From DATAZK01 sp963731205 (GTDB lineage Bacteria; Actinomycetota; Actinomycetes; Frankiales; Frankiaceae): a stretch of 64,000 nt of DNA. Positions within the stretch are counted from its first letter, which is position 1; each line of letters begins with the position of its first letter. The translations under genes were made by a program, and so were the position numbers. The notes under the pieces are model-generated. The model was given only the letters and a program-made list of their open reading frames with translations, did not search any database and was not told the DNA's origin. Below, in pieces: positions 26,489 through 38,087 of the stretch. The stretch is taken from positions 868,001 through 932,000 of the forward strand of contig CAVSUJ010000001.1 of assembly GCA_963731205.1 (NCBI GenBank). Direction: 5' to 3'.

Positions 26489-29323
26489 TCAGTGGGCGGC
26501 GTCGTCCCAGGTGCGCCCGTAGCCGACGGACACGTCGAGCGGCACGTCCATCTGATACGCCCCGGCCATCTCGCGGCGAACGAGCTCCTCGACCTCGTCG
26601 CGCTCCCCCGGCGAGATCTCGAGCACGAGTTCGTCGTGGACCTGGAGCAGCAACCGGGAGCGGAGCTTGGCATCTCGCAACGCCTTGTGCACCCCCAGCA
26701 TGGCGATCTTGATGATGTCGGCGGCCGACCCCTGGATGGGGGCGTTCAGGGCCATGCGCTCGGCCATCGCCCGGCGCTGTCCGTTGTCGGAGGTGAGATC
26801 GGGAAGGTAGCGGCGGCGGCCGAGAATCGTTTCGGTGTAACCATTTCCGCGCGCTTCGGCCACGACCGAACGCAAGTATCCGCGCACGCCGCCGAAGCGC
26901 GCGAAGTACGCGTCCATCTGCTCGCGCGCCTCGTCACGCGGGATGCCGAGCTGGGCGGCAAGGCCGAAGTCGGACAGTCCGTACGCGAGCCCGTATGACA
27001 TCGCCTTGATGCGCCGGCGCAGCTCCGGGTCGACGTCTTCAGGCGCCAGTTCGTGTACCCGTGAGGCCACCCAGGTGTGCAGGTCTTCACCGGACATGAA
27101 CGCTTCGATCAGGCCCTCGTCGCCGGACAGATGCGCCATGATTCGCATCTCGATCTGGCTGTAGTCGGCGGTCAGCAGGCTCTCGAAATCGGCGCCGACG
27201 ATGAATGCCTGCCGGATCTGGCGACCCTCCGCGGTCCGCACCGGAATGTTCTGCAGGTTCGGATCGGTCGAGGAGAGCCGGCCGGTGGCCGCGATCATCT
27301 GGTTGAACGAGGTGTGGATGCGACCGGCCGAATCCACCATCGGAATCAGGGAATCCACCACCGTCTTCAAGCGGGCGACGTCGCGGTGGCGCAGCAGCGC
27401 GGGGATCACCTCGTGCTCGCTCTGCAGCGCGAGCCACGCCAGGGCATCGGCATCGGTGGTGTAGCCGGTCTTGATGCGCTTGGTCTTGGGCAGCTTCAGC
27501 TCCTCGAAGAGCACGACCTGCAGCTGCTTGGGTGAGCCCAGGTTGAACTCGTGACCGACGGCGGCGTAGGCCGCCTCCGCAGAGCGGCGGACCTCCGCGC
27601 CGTACTCCGACGACAGCCGCTCGAGATGGTCGGTGTCCGCCGCGATCCCGACCCGCTCCATGTCGGACAGGACGCCTACCAGCGGCAGCTCGATCTCGCG
27701 CAGCAGCCGGGTGCCGCCGCGACGTTCGAGGTCCTGCTCCAGCGCGATCGCGAGGTCTCGCACGGCGAGTGCGCGCAGCCCGTCCTCGGCCGCCTCTCCC
27801 TCCTCGCCGGTGCCGTCGAGGGTGAGCTGCCCGTCGGTCGCGACGGCAACGGATTCGGCGCGAAGCTCCCGGCGCAGGTAGCGCAGCGCGAGATCGGCGA
27901 GGTCGAAAGAGCGCTGCCCGGGTAGCGCCAGATAGGCCGCCAGCGCCGTGTCACTCGTGACGCCCTCCAGCGTCAGCCCGTGAGCTGCCAGCGCGAGCAG
28001 CGGGCCCTTGACGTCGTGCACCGCTTTGGGCTGATCGGGATCGGCCAACCAGGCAGCGAGCGCCTGCTCGTCCTCCGCGCCGAGCCGGGTCGGGTCGACC
28101 CACGCCGCCGCGCCGTCACCGGCGGCGATGGCGATCCCGGACAAGGTGCCGGTACCGCGACCCCACGTCCCGCGAAACGACAGACCCGAGCGCTCCCCCG
28201 TCTGGGCATGCTCGGCCAGCCACTGCGCCACCTCACCCGCGGCAAGGGTTTCCACGTCGATCTCGAAACCCTGATCGGCTTCGGGCTCGACGGCCGACAG
28301 CGTCGCGTAGAGCCGCTCGCGGAGCACCCGGAACTGCAGGGTGTCGAACAGCTGATGGACCGCCTCCCGATCCCAGGAGCCCAGCCGCAAGTCATGCGGT
28401 CCCACCGGCAGTTCGACGGTGCGCAGCAGCTCGGTCAACTGGCGATTGCGTACCACCGACGCCAGGTGATCGCGCAGCGCGGCACCCGCCTTGCCGGGCA
28501 CCTCGTCCACGCGGTCGACGAGCGCGTCGAGCGAGCCGAACTGCGTGATCCACTTCGATGCGGTCTTCTCCCCCACGCCCGGGATCGATGGGAGGTTGTC
28601 CGACGGATCGCCGCGCAGCGCCGCGAAGTCGGGATACTGCTGGGGCGTGAGGCCGTACTTGGCCTGCACCTCCTGCGGGGTGAAGCGGGTCATGTCGCTG
28701 ATCCCGCGCCGGGTCATCAGCACGGTGATCTCGTCGTCGACAAGCTGCAGGGCGTCGCGATCGCCGGTGACGATCAGCACGTCCATGCCCTCGGCCTCGG
28801 CCTGCGTGGCGAGAGTGGCGATGACGTCGTCGGCCTCGAAGCCGGGCGCACTCACCATCGGCACCGCCAGCGCATCACACACCTCACGGATCAGCGACAC
28901 CTGACCGCGAAAGTCCGAGGGGGTCTCCGAGCGGTTCGCCTTGTATTCGGCATACGCCTCATGGCGAAACGTCGGACGGCTCTCATCCCACGCCACCGCG
29001 AGATGGGTCGGCGTCTCGTCGCGCAGGACATTGATCAGCATCGCGGTGAACCCGTACACGGCATTGGTCGGCTGCCCGGTCGTGGTCGAGAAGTTCTCCA
29101 CCGGCAACGCGAAAAACGCCCGGTACGCCAGGGAATGACCGTCGAGCAGCAGCAGCCTCTCCTTGCCGGGCTCGCCGGTGCCGGCGGACTTGCGCGCCGG
29201 CTCCTCGACCGGTTTCTGCGGTGCCCGGCGCCGCCGCACCGGCGGCGGGGTCGCAGCCTCCGGTTCGACCGTCAGGTCAGCGGCGAGTTCATTCGGAGCG
29301 GTCGGCGCATCAACTTCGGGCAC
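26489..29323 (-). CDS. polA: DNA polymerase I
   Basis: 944 aa from GTG 29323. An Ala/Pro-rich N-terminus (about 55 residues) precedes the 5'-3' exonuclease/flap domain (about 57-350; LLLLDGHSLAYRAFFAL, PGFEADDVIATLA, VTGDRDALQLV). A middle 3'-5' exonuclease-like domain lacks the DTE and NxxxD carboxylates and is presumably inactive. The polymerase domain has motif A LLTADYSQIEMRIMAHL, motif B RRRIKAMSYGLAYG and motif C LLQVHDELVLEI. It works in Okazaki-fragment maturation and repair. A TAGACT -10 lies 7 bp upstream of GTG, so the mRNA is probably leaderless. In-frame codons upstream of 29323 would cross the divergent promoter and are rejected. Confidence 0.95.
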   Translation of the reverse strand: MPEVDAPTAPNELAADLTVEPEAATPPPVRRRRAPQKPVEEPARKSAGTGEPGKERLLLLDGHSLAYRAFFALPVENFSTTTGQPTNAVYGFTAMLINVLRDETPTHLAVAWDESRPTFRHEAYAEYKANRSETPSDFRGQVSLIREVCDALAVPMVSAPGFEADDVIATLATQAEAEGMDVLIVTGDRDALQLVDDEITVLMTRRGISDMTRFTPQEVQAKYGLTPQQYPDFAALRGDPSDNLPSIPGVGEKTASKWITQFGSLDALVDRVDEVPGKAGAALRDHLASVVRNRQLTELLRTVELPVGPHDLRLGSWDREAVHQLFDTLQFRVLRERLYATLSAVEPEADQGFEIDVETLAAGEVAQWLAEHAQTGERSGLSFRGTWGRGTGTLSGIAIAAGDGAAAWVDPTRLGAEDEQALAAWLADPDQPKAVHDVKGPLLALAAHGLTLEGVTSDTALAAYLALPGQRSFDLADLALRYLRRELRAESVAVATDGQLTLDGTGEEGEAAEDGLRALAVRDLAIALEQDLERRGGTRLLREIELPLVGVLSDMERVGIAADTDHLERLSSEYGAEVRRSAEAAYAAVGHEFNLGSPKQLQVVLFEELKLPKTKRIKTGYTTDADALAWLALQSEHEVIPALLRHRDVARLKTVVDSLIPMVDSAGRIHTSFNQMIAATGRLSSTDPNLQNIPVRTAEGRQIRQAFIVGADFESLLTADYSQIEMRIMAHLSGDEGLIEAFMSGEDLHTWVASRVHELAPEDVDPELRRRIKAMSYGLAYGLSDFGLAAQLGIPRDEAREQMDAYFARFGGVRGYLRSVVAEARGNGYTETILGRRRYLPDLTSDNGQRRAMAERMALNAPIQGSAADIIKIAMLGVHKALRDAKLRSRLLLQVHDELVLEISPGERDEVEELVRREMAGAYQMDVPLDVSVGYGRTWDDAAH

Positions 29324-29330
29324 GCGAGCG

Positions 29331-29340
29331 AGTCTAGGGT
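29331..29340. promoter_or_regulatory. Overlapping divergent -10 elements for polA and the thioesterase gene
   Basis: TAGACT on the minus strand (29331-29336) is 7 bp from polA GTG 29323. TAGGGT on the plus strand (29335-29340) is 7 bp from ATG 29348. The two hexamers share the central TA. Both transcripts would be leaderless. No -35 of quality is seen on either side. Confidence 0.55.
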
Positions 29341-29347
29341 CGAAGCC

Positions 29348-29800
29348 ATGACAGCACCGGCGGCGCAGGACGGGGACGGCGAAGCCAAGGATCGGTTTGA
29401 CGCCGCTCTCCTGGGCGGCTTCAACGGGTTGTTGGGCTTGCAGATGGACGAGGTCACGCCCGACCGGGTCCGCGCACACGTCACCGTCCACGAGGGGCTG
29501 CTGCAGCCGTACGGGATCGTGCACGGCGGCGTCTATGCCTCACTTGCCGAGTCCGCCGCGAGCATCGGCGGCGCGACGTGGAACATGGCGCGCGTGCCGG
29601 GCGGTCGCACCGTGGGCGTCAGCAATGACACCAGTTTCCTGCGGGCGGTCCGGGAAGGAACGCTCAGCGTCGTCGCCACCCCCTTGCACCGTGGACGCAC
29701 GCTGCAGCTCTGGCACGTCATGATCACGGACGAGGGCGGCCGGCTCGTCGCCAAGAGTGACGTGCGGCTGGCCAACCTCGAGCCCGAGCCCGGCAGCTGA
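29348..29800 (+). CDS. PaaI-type hotdog thioesterase
   Basis: 150 aa from ATG 29348. Single hotdog domain with the family motif YGIVHGGVYASLAESAAS (about 57-74; the conserved HGG and the catalytic Asp/Glu-bearing helix) and the strand GRTVGVSNDTSFLRAV. It should hydrolyse an acyl-CoA thioester, often hydroxyphenylacetyl-CoA or 1,4-dihydroxynaphthoyl-CoA in relatives; the substrate here is unknown. In mycobacteria a thioesterase (Rv1847-like or Rv1627/1628 region, from memory) also lies near polA. Its codons begin right after the shared promoter with polA. Confidence 0.88.
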   Translation: MTAPAAQDGDGEAKDRFDAALLGGFNGLLGLQMDEVTPDRVRAHVTVHEGLLQPYGIVHGGVYASLAESAASIGGATWNMARVPGGRTVGVSNDTSFLRAVREGTLSVVATPLHRGRTLQLWHVMITDEGGRLVAKSDVRLANLEPEPGS

Positions 29801-29814
29801 GGCGGGCAGCCGGA

Positions 29815-30432
29815 CTAGCTGGGGGTACGGCGACGGACGGCCGTGGGGGTGCGGCCGCCGGTGATCCCGAGCCGCAGCCGGCGCCGGCGGGCACCATCAC
29901 CGCTGTCGGCTTCCGCCGCCGGCACCTCGGCCCCGAGGATGCGACGCAGCCCGGCTACCGGCGCGACCCGGTTCACCGAGACGGGCGCGAAACCGAGCCT
30001 GGCGAAGAACCGATTGGCCTCGCGCGAGGAGGCGTAGACCGCTACCCGGACATGATCGACGTCGCACTCTTCCGCCCACTGCGTAGCGGCGGCGACAAGC
30101 ACCCGGCCGACCCCGCCGCGGCGGGAATTCGCAGCGACGGTGAGGTGTGACAGCACCACTGCCGGTGCGGTGGCCAGCGTGCTCGAGGTGCCGATCGAGC
30201 ACAGCACCATGCCCGCGAGCCCATCGCCGTCCTCGGCCACCAGCAACCGCTGATGGGGGTCTGAGATCACGGCGGCGAAGCGCTCTGCAGCGGCCTCGCG
30301 CATGAGCGACGGGTCGGACGGCATGGACACCGAACGGCGGGGACCGGCGGCTCGCAGCTGATCGAAAAGATCAAGCAGCCCGGGGATGTCTGCGACTACT
30401 GCTTCGCGGGCAGAGACGGTCGCACGACGCAC
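29815..30432 (-). CDS. GNAT-family N-acetyltransferase
   Basis: 205 aa from GTG 30432 with a good ribosome site (GGGAG, about 7 bp upstream). The GNAT core spans about 8-160: VVLSHLTVAANSRRGGVGRV contains the acetyl-CoA pyrophosphate loop (R/QxxGxG/A type, here RRGGVG), and SREANRFFARLGF is motif B. The last 45 residues are basic and low-complexity (GDGARRRRLRLGITG...). The substrate is unknown. The downstream end is 14 bp from the convergent thioesterase. Confidence 0.85.
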   Translation of the reverse strand: MRRATVSAREAVVADIPGLLDLFDQLRAAGPRRSVSMPSDPSLMREAAAERFAAVISDPHQRLLVAEDGDGLAGMVLCSIGTSSTLATAPAVVLSHLTVAANSRRGGVGRVLVAAATQWAEECDVDHVRVAVYASSREANRFFARLGFAPVSVNRVAPVAGLRRILGAEVPAAEADSGDGARRRRLRLGITGGRTPTAVRRRTPS

Positions 30433-30591
30433 GCCGATCTCCCTCTTCCGGTTTCACAGCTACGCACCGTGACCAATCAAGCCTACCGCCAATTCCGCAG
30501 CTACAGCGTGAGAGTGCCCACGTCCAGCCGTGCCCACCCTATGACCCGCCCATGAATCCGTCGCCCTTTGCCGAGCCCGGATGACGGCAGC

Positions 30592-32182
<1,591 letters not shown>

Positions 32183-32186
<4 letters not shown>

Positions 32187-33532
32187 CCCGCACCACCGGT
32201 GAGGGTGGCGTCAGCGTGTCCGATGCCTGCTTCGGACAGGGCAATCTCGCGACTTCGCCTTCGCGAGGGCAGCAGCCCCTGCGGCCGGAAGACCATCATC
32301 AGCATGATCACCGCGCCGAAGTAGATGTAACGGTCGTTCGGCTCCACGATGTTCTTCAGGTTGTAGAGCAGGCCCTGCAGCACGACCGCTCCGAGCACGA
32401 CGCCGAAGACCGAACCCATCCCACCGAAGATGACCACCGTCAGCACCAGGATCGAGGCCTGGAAGGTGAACGACGACGGGTCGAAGAACTGCTCCGTCGC
32501 GAAGATCACGCCGGCGAACCCGGAGACCGACGCCCCGATGGCAAATGCGATCAGCTTGTACTTCAGGGTCGGCACACCCATCGCCTCAGCGGCGACCTCG
32601 TCCTCGCGGATCGCGGCCAGAGCGCGCCCGGTGCGGCTGCGGTTCAAGGCCGAGAAGGCCATCATGACGACCACGATGATGCCGAGCAGGAGGTAGTAGT
32701 AGGGCAGTGACGACAGGCCCCACTTGTACTTGAGCGAACCCAGGTGGATCGACAGCTGCGGGACGCCGAACGCTCCAGCGGCGCCGTTGGTGATGCCTTT
32801 CTCGTTGTTCGCCAGCAGGTAGACGATCTCGCCGAAGCCGAGGGTGACGATGGCGAGGTAGTCCCCGCGCAAACGCAGCGTGGGCCCGCCGAGCAGGACA
32901 CCCGCGAGCGCGGCGATGATCACGGCGATCGGGAAGATGAAGAACGGGTTCCAGACGAACGGCGCGTGCCAGGGAATGGCCGTCTTGCTGGTGAAGTACG
33001 CGGTCGTGTAGGCCCCGATGGCGTAGAACGCGATGTAGCCGAGGTCGAGCAGGCCGGCGAAGCCGACGACGACGTTCAGCCCCAGGCCGAGCAGGGCGTA
33101 GATCGCCACGTCGTTCACCAGCGACTGCTGGCCGGCCGAGGAGATGGTGCGCGGGTACCAGATCGCGAACCCGAGCAGCACCAGATACAGCAACGGCCGC
33201 GCCCAGCGCGGCTCCAACGCCCGATTGGTGACGAAGCTCGCCTTGGTACGCGCCGACCGGATCGTGGGCGACAGGCTGCGACCGACCACCACGACGAACC
33301 ACAGCACGATCCCGCCGAGACCGAAGTAGAGGCCGCGATGCTGCAGAGAGATCCGGATGCCGGAAAGCGGATGGTCGGCGGTGCCGTCATGACCGGTGAC
33401 GATCGCGGCCAGCAGCGCGATCAGGACGCACGCGACCAGGCGTCCCCGGTCAGCCGCGGTGGGTCGCCACACCTGACGAAGCGAGGAGCCGGCCCCTGGC
33501 CCCTTCGCGGCAGCTGCACCCGTCGCGCTCAT
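32183..33532 (-). CDS. livM: Branched-chain amino-acid ABC transporter, permease LivM
   Basis: 449 aa. An extra N-terminal part (about 1-130, two or three helices and basic loops) precedes the usual LivM core, whose hallmark is LNVVVGFAGLLDLGYIAFYAIGAYT (about 165-190). The permease EAA-like loop is LRGDYLAIVTLGFGEIV, and AIREDEVAAEAMGVP is the coupling helix region. About 11 helices in all. ATG 33532 overlaps the livH stop. Confidence 0.92.
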
Positions 33533-34470
33533 GCCGCCCTCCCCAGTCGCTCGCCGAGCAGGCCCTGCGGCCGGAAGAGCAGGATCAGGACGAGCACCAA
33601 GAAGGCGGTGACGTCGATATAGCTCCCTCCCAGCAGTTCCCCTCCGTAGCTCTCGACCACGCCGAGCAGCAAACCACCCAACATGGCCCCGCGCACGTTG
33701 CCGATACCCCCGAGCACCGCCGCGGTGAACGCTTTGATTCCCGGCACGAAGCCCATGTTGTAACTGGCGTTCAAGACCTGGGCGTACAAGAACCCGCCGG
33801 CTCCTGCTAACAGGCCGCCGACGATGAAGGTGAGCACGATGACCTGATTGACGTTCACCCCCATCAGCGACGCCGTGTCAGCGTCCTGGGCGACGGCGCG
33901 AATGGCCTTGCCCATGCGGGTCACGTTGACCAGCCGATCGAGCAGCAGCAGCATCGCGATGGCCACGCCGAAGATCAGCACCGTTTGGATTCGCACCCTG
34001 GCGCTGAAGATGTGAAAGAGAACCGTCGAGTTGTTCCACAGGTTGGGGCTGTTGACCGGCTGGCGGCCGAACTCCTTGCCCGCCAGGTTGAACGCGAAGT
34101 AGGACGCGCCGATGGCGCTGATCAGATAGGCCAGCTTGGGGGCGCCGCGGCGGCGCAGTGGTGCGTAGGCCGTGCGCTCCAGGACGAAGGCGCTCAGGCC
34201 TCCGGCAAGCGCACCGCAGATCAGACCGAAGGCGATGAGCCCCACGGAGGTCCAGCCACTCGCGCCGCCCGGAGCCAGCCCGCGCACGGCGAACAGGCCC
34301 GCGAACCCGCCGAACATGAAGACCTCGCTGTGAGCGAAGTTGATCAGCTGGAGCACGCCGTAAACCAGCGTGTACCCGAGCGCAATGACGGCGTAGAGAC
34401 TGCCGTTGGTCAGCCCGTCGACCGTCAGCTGCCAGAACTGGTGGTAAAAGCCCATCGCGTTTGCCGCCAT
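33529..34470 (-). CDS. livH: Branched-chain amino-acid ABC transporter, permease LivH
   Basis: 313 aa with 8-9 helices. LivH signatures are LTNGSLYAVIALGYTLVYGV near the start, GKAIRAVAQDADTASLMGV (coupling loop) and GFVPGIKAFTAAVLGGIGNV. The annotated ATG 34470 lies 1 bp beyond a 16-bp hairpin whose last strand holds the only Shine-Dalgarno-like CAGGG; ATG 34455 (M6) is an alternative start. Confidence 0.92.
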   Translation of the reverse strand: MAANAMGFYHQFWQLTVDGLTNGSLYAVIALGYTLVYGVLQLINFAHSEVFMFGGFAGLFAVRGLAPGGASGWTSVGLIAFGLICGALAGGLSAFVLERTAYAPLRRRGAPKLAYLISAIGASYFAFNLAGKEFGRQPVNSPNLWNNSTVLFHIFSARVRIQTVLIFGVAIAMLLLLDRLVNVTRMGKAIRAVAQDADTASLMGVNVNQVIVLTFIVGGLLAGAGGFLYAQVLNASYNMGFVPGIKAFTAAVLGGIGNVRGAMLGGLLLGVVESYGGELLGGSYIDVTAFLVLVLILLFRPQGLLGERLGRAA

Positions 34471-34471
34471 A

Positions 34472-34516
34472 CCCTGGCGGGCCCCGCAATCACATAGGAC
34501 TGCGGGGCCCCCAGGG
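34472..34516 (-). promoter_or_regulatory. Strong hairpin between livK and livH
   Basis: CCCTGG/CCAGGG (6 bp) and GGGCCCCGCA/TGCGGGGCCC (10 bp) form a nearly continuous 16-bp stem with one bulged C (34478) and a 12-nt loop. It begins 10 bp after the livK stop and ends 1 bp before livH ATG. There is no T-tract, so it is unlikely to be a simple terminator. An RNA-processing or attenuation element that raises binding-protein over permease levels, or hides the livH ribosome site, fits better. Confidence 0.7.
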
Positions 34517-34526
34517 GATGAGCGAG

Positions 34527-35747
34527 CTACTTGAGGAGATCCGAGACGAGACCGAGCACTACCCGCTTGCCGTTCTCGACCTTGTAGATGTACACGGCGT
34601 CACCCTCGACCTCACCGCTCGAGGTGAACTTGATGGTCTTGGTCAGACCCACGTAATCGACCTTCTTGTAGGCGTCGACCACTGCGGATGCCGTGGGCTT
34701 GGAACCGAGCCCCTTGAGCACCTGGACCAGGGCGTTGGTCGCGTCGTAGGCCTCCCCCGAATACGTGCCGGGAGCAGCACCGTTCAGCGCCTTGTAAGCG
34801 CTCACGAACGAGGCGGCCTTGGGATCGCTGTTGGCGTCGCCGCAGGCGCAGGTGAGGTAGGTGCCGTTGGCGATGCTGGCACCGCCGGCAAGCGCGATGT
34901 ACTGGTCGTCGTTGGAACCGTCACCGCTCATCAGGATGCCCTTGTAGCCGGCGCCCTTCAGGGCCTTGGCCAGCGGACCGAACTCGGTGTAGTAGCCCGA
35001 GTAGTAAACCGCGTCGGGGTTGTCACCAATGATCTTGGTGGCCTCGGCCGTGTAGTTCTTCGTCGGGTTCACCCCGTCGTGGGTGACCTTCGCCCCGTCC
35101 GTCGCCAGCTGCTTGTCGAGCGCGCTCGACAGGCCGGTTCCGTAGTCGCTGTTGTCGTCGAGCGAGAAGACCTTCTTGGCACCGAGCTTCTTCACGAGGT
35201 AATCGGCCGCTGCGCTGCCCTGAACCGTGTCAGGAGCGATCACACGCACGAAGGTCTTGAAGCCTTCGGTGGTGAGTGCCGGGTTGGTGGCCGACGGGCT
35301 CACCGAGAGGATCCCGGCCTGCGAGAAGATCGGCTCGGACGCTTTGGTGGCGCCGGAGAACATCGGGCCGATGACGGCGATCACCTTGTCGTCGACGAGC
35401 TTGCGCGCCGCCGTGGGGCCCTGGTCAGGCGTGCCCTGGTCGTCGCTCTGGTCGAGCTTCAGCGTGTACGGCAGCGCCTTGGACTTGTTGGCCTGGTCGA
35501 TGGCGAGCTTGACGCCGTCAACACCGTTGATGCCGAGCTGGGGAGAGTTCGGGCCGGACAGCGGGCCCTGGAACCCGATGGTCACTGTGCCGCCGGTCTG
35601 TGCTGCCGCGCTGCTGCTACCGCCGCTCGAAGGCGCCGTGCTGGCAGTCGCCTTGCCCTTGCTGCTGCTGCCGCACGCCGCGAGCGCGAGGGGCAGGACC
35701 ATGACGCCGACGACTCCGGCCGTCGCTTTTCTTGTCCGCAGTCCCAC
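34527..35747 (-). CDS. livK: Branched-chain amino-acid ABC transporter, substrate-binding lipoprotein
   Basis: 406 aa from GTG 35747, with AAGGAG 8 bp upstream. Lipoprotein signal: basic start, hydrophobic h-region, lipobox LAAC with Cys25. A Ser/Gly/Ala-rich linker precedes a periplasmic-binding-protein type I fold (ligand-binding family with VTIGFQGPLSGPNSPQLGI, DDQGTPDQGPTAARKLVDDK, VIGPMFSGATKA). It delivers ligand to LivHMGF. First gene of the liv operon; direct repeats lie about 90-110 bp upstream. Confidence 0.93.
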   Translation of the reverse strand: MGLRTRKATAGVVGVMVLPLALAACGSSSKGKATASTAPSSGGSSSAAAQTGGTVTIGFQGPLSGPNSPQLGINGVDGVKLAIDQANKSKALPYTLKLDQSDDQGTPDQGPTAARKLVDDKVIAVIGPMFSGATKASEPIFSQAGILSVSPSATNPALTTEGFKTFVRVIAPDTVQGSAAADYLVKKLGAKKVFSLDDNSDYGTGLSSALDKQLATDGAKVTHDGVNPTKNYTAEATKIIGDNPDAVYYSGYYTEFGPLAKALKGAGYKGILMSGDGSNDDQYIALAGGASIANGTYLTCACGDANSDPKAASFVSAYKALNGAAPGTYSGEAYDATNALVQVLKGLGSKPTASAVVDAYKKVDYVGLTKTIKFTSSGEVEGDAVYIYKVENGKRVVLGLVSDLLK

Positions 35748-35835
35748 GGGTGAACTCCTTCTTGGTTGCACTGGACGGGAGACGGGCGTCCCCGGTGCCG
35801 GGCGCCAGACTAACCGCAACATGTGACGGTCGAGG

Positions 35836-35858
35836 GTCGTTATCTGTGTGTCGTTATC
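35836..35858. repeat. Two direct repeats of GTCGTTATC upstream of livK
   Basis: Identical 9-mers at 35836-35844 and 35850-35858, period 14 bp. They lie in the shared 139-bp gap between livK and the polar amino-acid ATPase stop, 89-111 bp before GTG 35747. Candidate regulator site for the liv operon. TAGTCT on the minus strand nearer the gene may be its -10. Confidence 0.4.
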
Positions 35859-35886
35859 CGAACTGTTACCTGCGGGTAGCGACGAG

Positions 35887-36665
<779 letters not shown>

Positions 36666-36669
<4 letters not shown>

Positions 36670-38087
36670 TGCAGCGGTCCCGTCGCCTCGGGGGCATGGA
36701 ATCGCACCAGGTTTCGCCGCAGCCGCTGCCAGGGGGTCGGCGGAAGCTCGCGCGCCGAACCGCGGGTGTAGCGGCGCTCCAGGTAGTACTGGGCGACGCT
36801 GAGGACCGAGGTGAAGATCAGATACCAGATGCTCGCGACGATCAGCAGCTGGAGCACCTGATACGTCGCGTCGTAAATGGTCTGGACCGACCCCAGCAGC
36901 TCCTGGATCGAGATGACGCTGACGAGCGAGGTCGTCTTCAACATCGAGATCGTTTCGTTACCCGTCGGCGGGATGATCACGCGCATCGCCTGCGGCAGCA
37001 CGACCCGCCGCATGATCCGCAACCGGTTCATCCCGAGCGCCTGCGCGGCCTCCGTCTGACCCTGATCGACCGAGATGATCCCGGCGCGCACGATCTCGGA
37101 CATGTAGGCGCCCTCGTTCAGGCCTAGCCCGAGGATGGCGGCGGTCCAGGTGGTGATGACGGTGTTGGAGCTGCCGCTGAAGAACGTATGGCCGAACGGG
37201 ACGCCGACCGACAGGTGCTTGTAGAGCACACCCACGCTGTTCCAGAAGAGCAGCTGGACCAGCACCGGGGTACCGCGAAAGACCCAGATGTAGATCCACG
37301 ACGCGCTGGAGACGATCGGATTCGGCGATAGGCGCATCACCGCCAGGACGATGCCGAGCGCGATGCCGATCGCCATGGCGATGAGGGTCAGCTCGAGGGT
37401 GCGCAGGATGCCCTCGAAGACGACCCGCTTGGTGAGGTTCTTACCGACGACGTCCCAGTGGAAGTTGGGATTCGTGAAGATGCTGTGCGCGAGCATGCCG
37501 ATGGCGACGAACACGGCGGCGGCGGCCACCCAGCGTCCGGGATGGCGAAGCGGCACCGTCTTCATCTCATCGGGCGGTGGCAGCAGCGGGTCGCCCTGGA
37601 TGACGCGGGTCTTGCAGAGCGTGTCAGCGAAGGTCCTGCGCTCGGAATCCCACAGCGGGCGCAGGAACCCGACGAGGCTCACCAGATCGACGACGTGCAG
37701 CAACAGCCGCCGCAGGCAAGTGGCCTCCGTCGGGGAAAGCCCGTCGGCATCATCGACGAGCGAGATCCCCGCCCTCGCCTTGCCGATGGTCTGCCCGACC
37801 GCCGCCTGACGCACCACCGCCTGCCAGGCGTACAGCAGAGCCGGGACGACGATCAGCGCGACCTTCAGGACGAGGCCGCCGATGCCGTGCAGCCCCGCGA
37901 CGGCGATCAGCCCGATCGCGATGCCCTCGCCCACCACGAGCAGCCCGAGGTCGATGAGCTGGGCGTACGCACGCTGGCCCCAGCTGGCAGTGGCCAGCGA
38001 GGCCGGCGTGCGGACGTCATTGCCGCCGCCGCGCTCGGACTTGCTCAGTCCGATCGGCTCGGCAAGCTCCGGCGTCGGTGATGTCAG
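36666..38087 (-). CDS. RDD-domain / polar amino-acid ABC permease fusion
   Basis: About 473 aa. The N-terminal part (about 30-165) is an RDD domain: WGQRAYAQLIDLGLL (Arg and first Asp), AVGQTIGKARAGISLVDD, and RRTFADTLCKTRVI (last Asp). The C-terminal half (about 205-450) is a HisM/GlnP-type permease: LELTLIAMAIGIALGIVLAV, WVFRGTPVLVQLLFW, and EAA loop EAAQALGMNRLRIMRRVVLPQA. No ATG/GTG/TTG lies near the natural N-terminus. I prefer CTG 38087: it overlaps the binding-protein TGA (CTGA) and has GGAG 7 bp upstream. GTG 38141 would overlap the binding-protein gene by 58 bp. Upstream partner is the frameshifted binding protein; downstream is the ATPase. Confidence 0.85.
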
